Positions 51,620-60,196 of a DNA stretch of 64,000 bases are shown in pieces. The position numbers and the translations under genes are program-made. The notes under the pieces are model-generated. The model worked only from the letters and a program-made list of their open reading frames with translations, was not told where the DNA came from and ran no database searches. This DNA comes from Micromonospora kangleipakensis (lineage in GTDB: Bacteria; Actinomycetota; Actinomycetes; Mycobacteriales; Micromonosporaceae), in NCBI RefSeq assembly GCF_004217615.1, contig NZ_SHLD01000001.1, positions 744,001-808,000 of the forward strand. Direction: 5' to 3'. Every line of letters begins with the position of its first letter. Position 1 is the stretch's first letter.

Positions 51620-51627
51620 ACCGAGAC

Positions 51628-51643
51628 AGGGACCCCTGTCCCT
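51628..51643. promoter_or_regulatory. Operator-like dyad AGGGAC-CCCT-GTCCCT
   Basis: A 6-bp inverted repeat around CCCT, sharing the core GGACCCCTGTCC with the dyads at 19559-19611. Its place over the -35 region suggests a repressor site for the HIT-like gene. Confidence 0.4.
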
Positions 51644-51747
51644 ACCCGATTCACCGGTCATCGCCTGGACACGCAGCGCTCTTCGTCGATCAGCCAGGGG
51701 TTGGCTCGACGGCCACACCCGGCATCGCGCAGTCCCCGTCCACCACG

Positions 51748-51862
51748 TTGTCCACAGGCCGCTGAGATCGCCAGCACGCCGCGTCATCCACAGGTCAGCA
51801 CATGTTTCTCAGCGTGGTTTCACGTGAAACGGGGGGTGCCTGTGGAAAACCGCTGTGGATAA
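51748..51862. promoter_or_regulatory. DnaA box cluster around the first parS
   Basis: TTGTCCACA (51748-51756) and TGTGGATAA (51854-51862) are perfect boxes; TCATCCACA (51784-51792) and TGTGGAAAA (51841-51849) are near matches. The parS at 51817-51830 lies in the middle. Confidence 0.5.
51817..51830. other. parS site 1
   Basis: GTTTCACGTGAAAC, the perfect 14-bp bacterial parS palindrome bound by ParB. Confidence 0.93.
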
Positions 51863-52165
51863 CTTAGCCGGCGTCGGACGGCTGTTCTCTGTCCCTGCCG
51901 CGCCTCCCGCTCAGCCCTCTCTTCCTAACGAGCCAGCCCGGGATCGGCACCGCCTCGGGTCGCACCTTTCCGAGCGGTCCGGAAGGGTGGTGGGCGTACT
52001 CGTCGCGGGCGTGATCGATCTTGAAGCACCCGAACGGGTGCTGCCGGGCGCACCGGGGAGCGAGGGCCGGGAGGTGTGGGCACGCCGGGGCGTGAGCGGA
52101 GGTGGGCTGCGCCGGCGTCTGAGCGGGGGCTGAGGCACGCCGGCGGTGAGCGGGCGGGGCGGTGC

Positions 52166-52179
52166 GTTTCACGTGAAAC
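52166..52179. other. parS site 2
   Basis: GTTTCACGTGAAAC, identical to site 1, in the gene-poor region before parB. Confidence 0.93.
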
Positions 52180-52696
52180 CAGCGGGCGATGCGGGTTCGG
52201 GCGGGGCCGTGCCACGGGCGGGCCCGATCGGCGGGCACCGGCGAGCCGCTTGAAGCGGCCCCGCAGCCTGATTCGGCGTCCCACTTCATGGCCTCGATGC
52301 GCATGGCGGACTGCTGTCGCCAGTCGACTAGGCGCGGGACGCCGGCCAGCAACGAGACCGATCCGTGCCTCCTCGGCACGACTCGTCGCTCGCACTGGAT
52401 TGCCCACGCGGCCCGACCCCGTGCCCCTGACCCCGTGTCCCGGCCAGTGCGCGTCGGACCACACCCGCCGGTGGCTGCCCGGCGGGCTGCCTGCACGCCT
52501 GGCCCCTTCGCCTCGCAGCCCTAGCCCTTGGGCCCCTGGCCGAGCTCTCTGTACCGCCGTCTCGGTCGGCCCGGGAGTTCCTCCGGTGGTGGGGCGCGAG
52601 CCAGGGGGCCCCAACACTGCGCCAGGCCGTGGGGCATCCCCTCATCCTGATCGCCGTCGCGCCGATCGGCGCAGAACTGCACCAGCCGGAACAGCG

Positions 52697-52710
52697 TTTC
52701 ACGTGAAACG
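52697..52710. other. parS site 3
   Basis: GTTTCACGTGAAAC, identical to site 1, about 310 bp beyond the parB stop. Confidence 0.93.
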
Positions 52711-53021
52711 GCGCTCGATAGGAGCTCGGACAGGCCGATGGCGGGACGCGGGTCAGGCGACGAAAGAGCTCGGCTGGACCGAGCGCCACCCGCCGCGGCA
52801 CAGGAGAGGGCGGAAGGAGCGCGGCACAGCTCGGGCGGAAAGGGCCCTCAGCGGCTCGGTGCGGCCACCGCGAGGGTGATCCCGGAGCCGGGGAGCAGGC
52901 CGGTCCCGCTGACCCCGCTGAGAGCTCTGAGGCGGTCGGGCACCGGGCAACGGCCCCGTACGAACGGATCGGCCGCGTGGTCCTGGCGCAGGACCACGCG
53001 GCCGAGGCCGGGAAGACGGGC

Positions 53022-54035
53022 TTACTCCTCGGGCTGCTCTTCCTGCCCGACGCCGATGATGCCCACGATCCGCTCCAGGTCGTCGACCGTGGCGAACTCA
53101 ATGGTGATCTTTCCCTTGCTCCGGCCGATGTCGACCTTCACCCGGGTGTCGAAGCGGTCGGAAAGCCGGTCGGCCAGGTCGGTCAGTGCCGGGGCGTGCG
53201 GCTTGGGTCGGCGCTTCGCGGCCGGGGTCTTCGCCGGCCCGTCGGCCAACGCCAGGGCCACGAGCTCCTCGGTCGCCCGCACCGAGATCCCCTCGGCGAC
53301 GATCCGCAGCGCGAGCTGTTCCTGGGCCTCGGCGTCGTCCAGGCTGAGCAGCGCCCGGGCGTGGCCGGCGGAGAGCACGCCGGCGGCGACCCGCCGCTGC
53401 ACCTGCGCCGGGAGGTTCATCAGGCGGATGGTGTTGGAGATCTGCGGCCGGCTCCGGCCGATGCGGCGGGCCAGCTCCTCGTGGGTGGCGCCGAACTCCT
53501 CCAGCAGCTGCTGATACGCGGCCGCCTCTTCCAGCGGGTTCAGGTTGGCGCGGTGGATGTTCTCCAGCAGCGCGTCCCGGAGCATCGCGTCGTCCTTGGT
53601 GTCCCGGACGATGGCCGGGATGCTCTCCCGGCCAACCGCCTGGGCCGCCCGCCAGCGCCGCTCACCCATGACGAGTTCGTACTTCTCGCCGTCGAGCTGG
53701 CGTACGACGATCGGCTGAAGGAACCCGACCTCCTGGATCGAGGTCTTCAGCTCCTCCAGCGCCTCCTCGTCGAAGACCTGACGCGGCTGTTTGGGGTTCG
53801 GCACGATCGCGTCGACCGGGATCTCGGCGAACCGGGCACCCGGGACCGGGCTGAGCTGTGGCCCGGGCTCCGCCACGGGGGCGATCGTCGCCGAGGGCGT
53901 CGGCACGGCAGTTCCCACCGAAGGCGGGGCAACGGCCTCGGAATCACCGGCCGCCGGAACGGCCGGCTCCAGTGGGGCGGTCGGGATCAGCGCCCCGAGC
54001 CCTCGGCCCAGACCGCCGCGAGGACGGTTCTTCAT
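53022..54035 (-). CDS. parB: ParB, chromosome partition protein
   Basis: 337 residues. It binds parS and spreads, using CTP. The N-terminal peptide [17 protein letters not shown] interacts with ParA. The CTP-binding/ParB_N domain has [20 protein letters not shown] and GERRWRA; the HTH is [18 protein letters not shown]; the C-terminal dimer domain ends the protein. A 60-residue Ala/Pro/Val-rich linker lies between head and core. It follows parA by 27 nt. Confidence 0.97.
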   Translation of the reverse strand: MKNRPRGGLGRGLGALIPTAPLEPAVPAAGDSEAVAPPSVGTAVPTPSATIAPVAEPGPQLSPVPGARFAEIPVDAIVPNPKQPRQVFDEEALEELKTSIQEVGFLQPIVVRQLDGEKYELVMGERRWRAAQAVGRESIPAIVRDTKDDAMLRDALLENIHRANLNPLEEAAAYQQLLEEFGATHEELARRIGRSRPQISNTIRLMNLPAQVQRRVAAGVLSAGHARALLSLDDAEAQEQLALRIVAEGISVRATEELVALALADGPAKTPAAKRRPKPHAPALTDLADRLSDRFDTRVKVDIGRSKGKITIEFATVDDLERIVGIIGVGQEEQPEE

Positions 54036-54062
54036 GCGACGCCTCCCAGCGACTTCTCCGCA

Positions 54063-55487
54063 CTACGCATTCCGGCTCACCGGCTCCTTGACCCCGCGTT
54101 CGGCGATCTCCTGGGCGGCTTCGAAGTAGCTCGTCGCCCCCCGCGAACCGGGATCGTAGGTCATCACGGACTGCCCGTAGCTCGGCGCCTCGGAGACCCG
54201 CACGTTCCGCGGGATCACGGCCTGGAGCACCTTGTCGCCGAAGTGGTTCCGGACGTCCTGCTCCACCGCGTCGGCCAGCCGGGTACGGCGGTCGTACATG
54301 GTGAGCAGGATGGTGGAGACCTCGAGCTTCGGGTTGAGGTGCTGGCGAACCAGGTTGATGTTGTTGATCAGCTGGTTGAGGCCCTCCAGGGCGTAGTACT
54401 CGCACTGGATCGGGATCAGCACCTCCTGCGCGGCCACCAGCGCGTTGACGGTCAGCAGACCGAGCGAGGGCGGGCAGTCGATGAAGACGTAGTCGAAGTG
54501 GCCGGGGTAGGCGGCGATGGCCCGGGCCAGCCGGGACTCCCGGGCGACGACGGAGACCAGCTCGATCTCGGCGCCGGCCAGGTCGATGGTGGCCGGTACG
54601 CACCACAGGTTCGGGATGCCCTCGACGGCCTGGGCGACCTCCTCCAGCGGCACGCCGTCGATCAGGCAGTCGTAGACGTCGGGGATGCCGGTGTGGTGCG
54701 GGACGTTGAGTCCGGTGGAGGCGTTGCCCTGCGGGTCCAGGTCGACCACGAGCACCCGGTTGCCGTGCAGGGCCAGCGCCACCGCCAGGTTCACCGTGGT
54801 CGTGGTCTTACCCACGCCGCCCTTCTGGTTCGCGACGCCCATGACCCGGGTCCGGTCCGGCCGAGGCATGGTCACCTCGCCACTGGGATTCAGGATCTGC
54901 ACGGCGCGCATAGCCTCCATAGCCAACGGTGGGTCATCCTCTTCGCGCGTCGGGGTTTCACGTGAAACGTACGTGCTCGGGGCGGCCTCGGCTCCATAGC
55001 CGGCGGCCGGCGGCGGGTCGGACGGGACCACCGTCGCGGCACCCGCATCCGGCGCCGCGTGCGGCGTCGGCTGCTGGGGCACCGGCGCCGCGGGTACGGC
55101 GGCAGACGGCTCGAAGCGGGCGGAGGCACCGGCGTTCCGCGGAGCCGGGACCGACCGCGAGCCGGGTGCGTTGACCGGACCGCCCGTCGGCTCGGGCGCT
55201 TCCCGCATGGGCGGCAGGTTCGCCGGTACCCCCGAGGTCGGCTGCGGCCCGGCCGCCACAGGCGGCAGGTTGGCCGGTACTCCGGAGGTCGGGTGGAGAC
55301 CACCGACGGACGGAGCGTCCCGGCGCACCACCGGATCAATCTCCGGCGGACGGGGCGACGGGTCGCGGAACTCCACACCCGCGGGCCAGCCCTGATCGCC
55401 GGTTTCACGTGAAACGGGATCGGCGGCAGAGGGTCGTCCCTCTGGCCCGGTCACCCGTGGATCGTCGTACCTGCCGTCGTCATGCAC
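54063..55487 (-). CDS. parA: ParA, chromosome partition ATPase
   Basis: 474 residues. The deviant Walker A ATPase is at about residue 216-470: VANQKGGVGKTTTTVNLAVAL, VLVVDLDPQGNAST and FDYVFIDCPPSLGLLTVNAL. It is about 210 residues longer at the N-terminus than typical ParA; that extension is disordered and holds a duplicated TSGVPANLPP motif. Two perfect parS sites lie inside this extension and are translated V-S-R-E-T in both cases. The core could start at MPRPDRTRVMG, but the frame with good codon use is open from ATG 55487. It overlaps no other gene. Confidence 0.95.
   Translation of the reverse strand: MHDDGRYDDPRVTGPEGRPSAADPVSRETGDQGWPAGVEFRDPSPRPPEIDPVVRRDAPSVGGLHPTSGVPANLPPVAAGPQPTSGVPANLPPMREAPEPTGGPVNAPGSRSVPAPRNAGASARFEPSAAVPAAPVPQQPTPHAAPDAGAATVVPSDPPPAAGYGAEAAPSTYVSRETPTREEDDPPLAMEAMRAVQILNPSGEVTMPRPDRTRVMGVANQKGGVGKTTTTVNLAVALALHGNRVLVVDLDPQGNASTGLNVPHHTGIPDVYDCLIDGVPLEEVAQAVEGIPNLWCVPATIDLAGAEIELVSVVARESRLARAIAAYPGHFDYVFIDCPPSLGLLTVNALVAAQEVLIPIQCEYYALEGLNQLINNINLVRQHLNPKLEVSTILLTMYDRRTRLADAVEQDVRNHFGDKVLQAVIPRNVRVSEAPSYGQSVMTYDPGSRGATSYFEAAQEIAERGVKEPVSRNA
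54955..54968. other. parS site 4, inside parA
   Basis: GTTTCACGTGAAAC within the parA extension; read as Val-Ser-Arg-Glu-Thr. Confidence 0.93.
55402..55415. other. parS site 5, inside parA
   Basis: GTTTCACGTGAAAC within the parA N-terminus; read as Val-Ser-Arg-Glu-Thr. Confidence 0.93.
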
Positions 55488-55738
55488 CTGTCATCCCTGC
55501 CCGCTCCGGATGGTCGGTCCGCACCCCGTCAATCGGCCCTACCCGCGCTCACAGTGAGCGGCGTAGGGCCCGGCGGGAACGGTCGGGGTCCGGTGCCATC
55601 CGGCACCGCCGTTCCACACTATCGACGCGCGGCCAGCCTACGGTGGACGGGCGCAGCGGGTCCACGTCGGGTTCTGGTCGGTCAGCTACCTGGCACCGTT
55701 TCCAACGACGGAATGGTCGGCCGGGAGCCGTTGCAAAA

Positions 55739-56905
55739 TCAGCGATCCCGGCCGCCGCGGCCACCCCGACGACCGCCCCGCGACCGCTTCGCGGCGGCCT
55801 TCTTGCGGACCGGACCGACGACCCGCTCCCGGACCACCTCAATCACCGTCGCGGGTGGCTCGATCACGCCCACGCCGCAGCGGTGCACCTCCGGCTGCCC
55901 ACCACCGAGCCGGGTCACCGCCTCGGCGTGCTCGGCGACCTCGTCGGCCGCGGTGGCACCCTTCAGTGCGACCAGCCGGCCGCCGGGGACGACCAGCGGC
56001 AGGCACCAGGCGGCGAGCCGGTCCAGCGGGGCCACCGCGCGGGCGGTGACGATGTCACCGCTGAGCGGCGCGATGTCGCGCGAGCCGGCGGCCGCCTCGT
56101 CCGCCCGTCCCCGGAAGACCCGCACCATCCTGGTCAGGCCCAGGTGCTGCACCGCTTCGATGAGGAAGGAGGTGCGCCGGGCGAGCGGCTCGATCAGGGT
56201 GACGGTCAGGTCGGGCCGGGCGATCGCCAGCACCAGGCCGGGCAGTCCGGCGCCGGAGCCGACGTCGAGCACGGTCGCGCCCTCGGGGATCCGCTCGGCC
56301 ATCGCGGCGCAGTTGAGCAGATGCCGCTCCCAGATCCGGGGCGCCTCCCGGGGGCCGATCAGGCCGCGGACCACGCCGTCCGTCGCCAGCAGCTCGGCGT
56401 ACGCGGCGGCGAGGTCGAGCCGATCGCCGAAGAGGGTACGGGCTGCCTCCGCCAGCTCGGGCGGAAGCGTCACCTCGGCGGGCGACGAGCGCTCGTCGGA
56501 ACCCTCGGACTCCACAGCGGCAGAATCATCCGTCGCATCCGCGAGGGCGGCCGCCGGATCGACAGCGCCGGCCGGAACGTCGACGAAGGCCGGCTCGACC
56601 GGAACGTCGACGAAGGCGGGATCGGCTGGGTCGGTCGGCGTACCGGAGAAGGCCGGCTCGGCCGAGCCCGCCGGCGCGGCCGGGGCCGGCTCATCCGCGG
56701 TACCGGACGGCGTACCCGAGAAGGGCGCGTCGGCCGGCACGGCCGGCACGCCCGGGGGCGGAGTCGCGGGCTCGGGCGTGGCGTCGGAGAAGAGCGGGGC
56801 GGGCTCGCCCGGTTCGGCGGCGAGTTCGGGCCGGACAGGCGACGGCCCGGACGGCGTACCGCCCGGGCCGGACACGGCACCCGCCGTTGTCTCGTCGTGG
56901 GTCAC
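55739..56905 (-). CDS. rsmG: RsmG, 16S rRNA (guanine-N7) methyltransferase with long N-terminal extension
   Basis: 388 residues. It methylates G527 of 16S rRNA; loss gives streptomycin resistance in many bacteria. The SAM site VLDVGSGAGLPGLVLAI, LIEPLARRTSFL and TARAVAPLDRLAAW are standard, with PREAPRIWERHLLNCAAM before them. Residues 1-145 are an Ala/Pro-rich extension with a repeated PAFVDVP motif. A GTG at 56473 would give a family-size 244-residue protein; GTG 56905, 4 nt after the jag stop, fits operon spacing better. The tail is rich in Arg and Gly. Confidence 0.9.
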   Translation of the reverse strand: MTHDETTAGAVSGPGGTPSGPSPVRPELAAEPGEPAPLFSDATPEPATPPPGVPAVPADAPFSGTPSGTADEPAPAAPAGSAEPAFSGTPTDPADPAFVDVPVEPAFVDVPAGAVDPAAALADATDDSAAVESEGSDERSSPAEVTLPPELAEAARTLFGDRLDLAAAYAELLATDGVVRGLIGPREAPRIWERHLLNCAAMAERIPEGATVLDVGSGAGLPGLVLAIARPDLTVTLIEPLARRTSFLIEAVQHLGLTRMVRVFRGRADEAAAGSRDIAPLSGDIVTARAVAPLDRLAAWCLPLVVPGGRLVALKGATAADEVAEHAEAVTRLGGGQPEVHRCGVGVIEPPATVIEVVRERVVGPVRKKAAAKRSRGGRRGGRGGRDR

Positions 56906-56909
56906 CCGG

Positions 56910-57494
56910 TCAGTCCGCCGGCCGGACGATGATGCGCCGGTTCGGCTCGACGCCCTCGGACTCGCTCTCCACGCCGCTCATCGCGTTCACCACGTCGTGC
57001 ACGCACTTGCGCTCGAACGCGGACATCGGCTCGAGGCGCACCGGCTCGCCGTACTCCTTGACCTTCTCGACGGCGTTCTTGGCGACGGCGGCGAGCTCCT
57101 TGCGCCGGTTGGCCCGGTAGCCACCGACGTCGAGCAGCAGCCGGCTCGGCGTGCCGGTCTGCCGGAACACCGCCAGCCGGGCCAGCTCCTGGAGCGCCTC
57201 CAGGGTGGCGCCGCGCTGGCCGACCAGGTTCTGCAGGCTGGCACCGACCACCTCGACGACCGGACGGCCGCCGGAGACCAGCTCGTCGATGTCGCCGTCG
57301 TAGTCGAGGATGTCGAGCAGGCCCTCGACGTAGTCCGCCGCGATCTCGCTCTGCCGGAACAGCTCGCTCTCGGCCGGCGCCTTCTTCTCCCGGGCCGCCT
57401 CGGCCTCGATCTCCTCGACGTCGTCGGCAACGGCGGCCGGCGCGGTCTCCTCGTCCAGGGACTGCTCGGCGCTGGGGATGCTGGTGTCGGTCAC
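56910..57494 (-). CDS. khpB: Jag/KhpB RNA-binding protein
   Basis: 194 residues. An acidic head (about 70 residues) is followed by a KH domain (VVEVVGASLQNLVGQRGATLEALQEL) and R3H domain (MSAFERKCVHDVVNAMSGVES). It binds RNA and, in other bacteria, influences cell shape. The classical Jag_N head is not seen. It is conserved between yidC and rsmG. Confidence 0.93.
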   Translation of the reverse strand: MTDTSIPSAEQSLDEETAPAAVADDVEEIEAEAAREKKAPAESELFRQSEIAADYVEGLLDILDYDGDIDELVSGGRPVVEVVGASLQNLVGQRGATLEALQELARLAVFRQTGTPSRLLLDVGGYRANRRKELAAVAKNAVEKVKEYGEPVRLEPMSAFERKCVHDVVNAMSGVESESEGVEPNRRIIVRPAD

Positions 57495-57707
57495 GGTCTC
57501 ATCTCCGTACTCGCTCGGCCGGACCGTCGGGTCCGCTGGTCTCCCGGGGCCGGCGGGAGGTCTCGCCGGTGCCCACGGGCACGTCTGTACGGGCAGTTTC
57601 GCCCGGGACCGCGCTGCGCGCGGCGGTTCCGGCCCGGCGCCGACCGAACGGTGGCTGCACGGGGCCGGAAGGGGCCGCCGCCGGGGTCCCGACGGCGGCC
57701 CGGAGGC

Positions 57708-58685
57708 TCAGCCCTGCCGCTTGGCCGGGCGGGTCTTCTTCGGGTTGACCGGCTTGGCACCGGGCTTCGGGCCGGCCACCTTGGGGGTGGTGACCTGCGG
57801 CTTCGCCGGCGCCGGGGCGGCCTTGCGGCCGAGCAGGCCGCCGGTCTTCACCGGCTGCGCGCCGGTGCGGCCCGCGGCGCCGGGCTTGGGGGTCACCAGC
57901 GGCGGGAACTTGCGGAGCACCCACTGCTGCTGCCCGAGGGTGAAGAGGTTGTTGGTGACCCAGTAGATGATCACACCGATCGGGAAGATCGAGCCGGACA
58001 CCAGCAGCGACACCGGGATGCCGTAGAGCATCAGCCGCTGCACCATCCGCTGCTGCGGGTCCTCCGCCCAACCGGTCTTGAGGATCATCTGACGGCTGGT
58101 CAGGTAGGTGGTGGCGATCATGATCAGGACCAGGATCCCGGCGATCAGCTTGACCGTGCCGCCGTTGGCGCCGAGGCGGGCCAGCTCGTCGGCCGTCGAG
58201 CCGAACTTGCCGGCGATCGGGGCAGTGAAGAGCTTGGCGTTGGACGCGCTGTCGAACTGCTCGACGGTCCAGCCGTACAGGGTCTTGCTCTGCTTGGCCG
58301 GGTCGAGCCGGCGCAGCACGTGGAAGAGGCCCAGGAAGACCGGGATCTGGAGGAACATCGGAAGGCAGCCCATCAGCGGGTTGGCCTTTTCCTTCCGGTA
58401 GAGCTCCATCATCTCCTTCTGGAGCGTCTCCCGGTCACCCTTGTGCTTCTCCTGGAGCTCCTTGACCTTCGGCTGGAGCGCCTGCATCGCCCGCTGCGAC
58501 TTGATCTGCTTGACGAAGACCGGGAAGAGGATCACCCGGACCGTCACCACCAGGAAGATGATGGCAAGGATCCAGGACCAGTTCGTACCGATCACCGCGT
58601 CGATCGGCACCCCGATGGCGTCCCAGGCCGAGTGCCAGGTCAGCAGGATCCACGAGATCGCGTAGTAGATCCAGTCGAGACTCAA
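57708..58685 (-). CDS. yidC: YidC/Oxa1 membrane protein insertase
   Basis: 325 residues. Five membrane segments and the hydrophilic-groove arginine in VTVRVILFPVFVKQIKSQRAMQ, then MGCLPMFLQIPVFLGLFHVLRR and GVIIYWVTNNLFTLGQQ. A Lys/Pro-rich tail of about 70 residues replaces the usual short end. The start is TTG (58685), supported by GGAG upstream. Confidence 0.95.
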   Translation of the reverse strand: MSLDWIYYAISWILLTWHSAWDAIGVPIDAVIGTNWSWILAIIFLVVTVRVILFPVFVKQIKSQRAMQALQPKVKELQEKHKGDRETLQKEMMELYRKEKANPLMGCLPMFLQIPVFLGLFHVLRRLDPAKQSKTLYGWTVEQFDSASNAKLFTAPIAGKFGSTADELARLGANGGTVKLIAGILVLIMIATTYLTSRQMILKTGWAEDPQQRMVQRLMLYGIPVSLLVSGSIFPIGVIIYWVTNNLFTLGQQQWVLRKFPPLVTPKPGAAGRTGAQPVKTGGLLGRKAAPAPAKPQVTTPKVAGPKPGAKPVNPKKTRPAKRQG

Positions 58686-58688
58686 TTC

Positions 58689-58976
58689 TCAGGCTCCAGT
58701 CACATCGGCACGGCGGTGACCGCCCGGCTCCGGCACCGGGTCATGACCACCTGGGTGAAAGGGGTGGCAGCGCGACAGCCGCCGGACCGTCAGCCAGGCT
58801 CCCCGGAACGCACCGTGCCGGGACACCGCCTCCACGGCGTAGGCACTGCACGACGGGTAGAACCGACAGCGGGCCGGCAGCGCCGGGCTTATCCAACGAC
58901 GGTACGCGACGATGGGCGCCAGCAGCACTCGGGCACCGGTTGTCATCGGCCGCGGGGCGCCGTTTCCGCCGCTCAC
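58689..58976 (-). CDS. yidD: YidD membrane protein insertion efficiency factor
   Basis: 95 residues. YidD motif: [60 protein letters not shown]. The GTG at 58976 overlaps the rnpA stop (GTGA); ATG 58946 is an alternative. It is 3 nt from yidC. Confidence 0.92.
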   Translation of the reverse strand: MSGGNGAPRPMTTGARVLLAPIVAYRRWISPALPARCRFYPSCSAYAVEAVSRHGAFRGAWLTVRRLSRCHPFHPGGHDPVPEPGGHRRADVTGA

Positions 58977-59386
58977 CGGGGCCGCCGACCCCGGGGGACC
59001 CGCGCGGCGGCGACGGCGGCGTCCAGGTCGGCCGCGAGCCGGGCGTACGACGCCTCGGCGGCCGCGGGCAGTGCCCGTACCACCAGGGTGCTCCCGGCGG
59101 GGAGCTGGTCGAGCCGCTCGCGGACCAGGTGCCGGAGCCGCCGTCGGACCTTGTTCCGGACCACGGCGTTGCCGACGGCCTTGGACACGACGAAGCCGGC
59201 GCGGCTCGGTGCGGAGGTCTCCGCACCGGTCTTCCGCGCCGGCTCCGGCGAGGTTGTCGCGGTGGGTCCGGTGGTCGGGGGGAGGGTCAGGTGCACCACG
59301 ACGGCGCCGCGGCCGACGCGTCGGCCACCCCGGACCGCTGCGGCGAAGTCGCTACTGCGCCGCAGTCGCTGTGCGGCCGTCAGCAC
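58973..59386 (-). CDS. rnpA: Ribonuclease P protein component
   Basis: 137 residues. It supports the catalytic RNA in tRNA 5' maturation. Key blocks: [26 protein letters not shown], the RNR motif region [28 protein letters not shown], and [22 protein letters not shown] 59386 gives the standard size; the longer frame upstream lacks homology. Confidence 0.94.
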   Translation of the reverse strand: MLTAAQRLRRSSDFAAAVRGGRRVGRGAVVVHLTLPPTTGPTATTSPEPARKTGAETSAPSRAGFVVSKAVGNAVVRNKVRRRLRHLVRERLDQLPAGSTLVVRALPAAAEASYARLAADLDAAVAAARVPRGRRPR

Positions 59387-59420
59387 GACTGCCCACGTCC
59401 CCGGACCGGACCGATCGGCC

Positions 59421-59558
59421 TCAGGCCGACAGGGTGGTGCGGCCCTTGGCGCGACGGGTGGCGATGATGGCGCGGCCGGCACGGGTGCGCATGCGCAGCC
59501 GGAAGCCGTGGGTCTTCGCGCGCCGGCGGTTGTTCGGCTGGTAGGTGCGCTTGCTCAC
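59421..59558 (-). CDS. rpmH: Ribosomal protein bL34
   Basis: 45 residues: [44 protein letters not shown], the full L34 sequence pattern. The start is GTG 59558 with GGAGAG upstream. It precedes rnpA by 34 nt, the usual arrangement. Confidence 0.96.
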   Translation of the reverse strand: MSKRTYQPNNRRRAKTHGFRLRMRTRAGRAIIATRRAKGRTTLSA

Positions 59559-60196
59559 GTCAGGCTCTCCGTTTTCGTACGCCCCACGCGGGGGATCGCC
59601 CGGGGTCGTGTGGTGGTCCAGGCCACCTCGGCGGTGGCCTCCGATCGGTGCTGCCCGGCGACGCGGAACCTCGGCGATGCGGGGAAGCGACCGCGGACAG
59701 CAAGCACCCATCACCCTAGCAGAGGGCGAGAGAGCAGCCGCTCCAGCCTACGCAGGGGGGCAATGACCGTCAAACATCACACCCGCGCCCGCCAGCGCGC
59801 CCGGAGCACGACCGAAGGGGCGGTTTTCACTGATGTTGACAAGGGTGCCACCACCTCGACGGTTGATGCCGCAGGGTCCGCGCTGTTAGCGTGCCCGATT
59901 GCGGTCAGCGTCGGGGGGTCCGGGTTGTCGCTGACAGGCAAGACCGGACAAGGCAGTGAATCGTTCGGCACGGTGAACCCGCTTCAGCACCCCTCGTGGA
60001 TCAGGGGGCAGGTCCGACCCGCGTCCGGTGGGCGGCCACAATCGTCGGTGCACAGGCTGTGGATAACCTGTGGATGACGACCGGTCAGCCGTCCGGGTGG
60101 GTGTGACGCACACCCGCACGAACGCGGTGGCGGGCCCGGAACGGTCGCTGGACAGCAGCGGCGGCCGGGAGCAGAGGCGAGGGGGGTGGCACGACG
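59559..60196. other. Divergent region between rpmH and dnaA
   Basis: 638 bp without a recognised gene. It holds a perfect DnaA box TGTGGATAA at 60058-60066 and a near match TGTGGATGA at 60069-60077, 130 bp before dnaA, plausible for DnaA autoregulation. The stretch around 59760-59950 has a TTGACA at about 59835 but no convincing -10 partner. Confidence 0.5.
60058..60077 (-). promoter_or_regulatory. DnaA boxes upstream of dnaA
   Basis: TGTGGATAA (60058-60066, perfect) and TGTGGATGA (60069-60077, 8 of 9), 11 bp apart. They suit autoregulation of dnaA. Confidence 0.6.

Larger units (their letters stand above)
51644..53021. other. 1.4-kb gene-poor region with three parS sites and DnaA boxes
   Basis: Several open frames cross it on both strands (for example 51864-52496 and 52328-53101 minus), but none shows family motifs, and their codon pattern is not convincing. 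It holds parS at 51817, 52166 and 52697, and DnaA boxes at 51748-51756, 51784-51792 and 51854-51862. It looks like a partition region next to parB rather than coding DNA. Confidence 0.5.

Noticed and set aside
51864..52496. A 210-residue minus-strand open frame across parS 2
   Set aside because: No domain, and it includes the FHVKR peptide that any parS gives in that frame. Kept as non-coding unless conservation is shown.
52328..53101. A 257-residue minus-strand open frame in the partition region
   Set aside because: Low-complexity Ser/Pro/Arg/Ala text, overlaps the end of parB, and no family pattern.
59830..59870. TTGACA near 59835 as a -35 of a dnaA promoter
   Set aside because: No convincing -10 at 16-18 bp, and it is more than 300 bp from dnaA.
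55482..60077. A 1531-residue plus-strand open frame
   Set aside because: It lies antisense to parA's start, rsmG, jag, yidC, yidD, rnpA and rpmH, all of them firmly identified.
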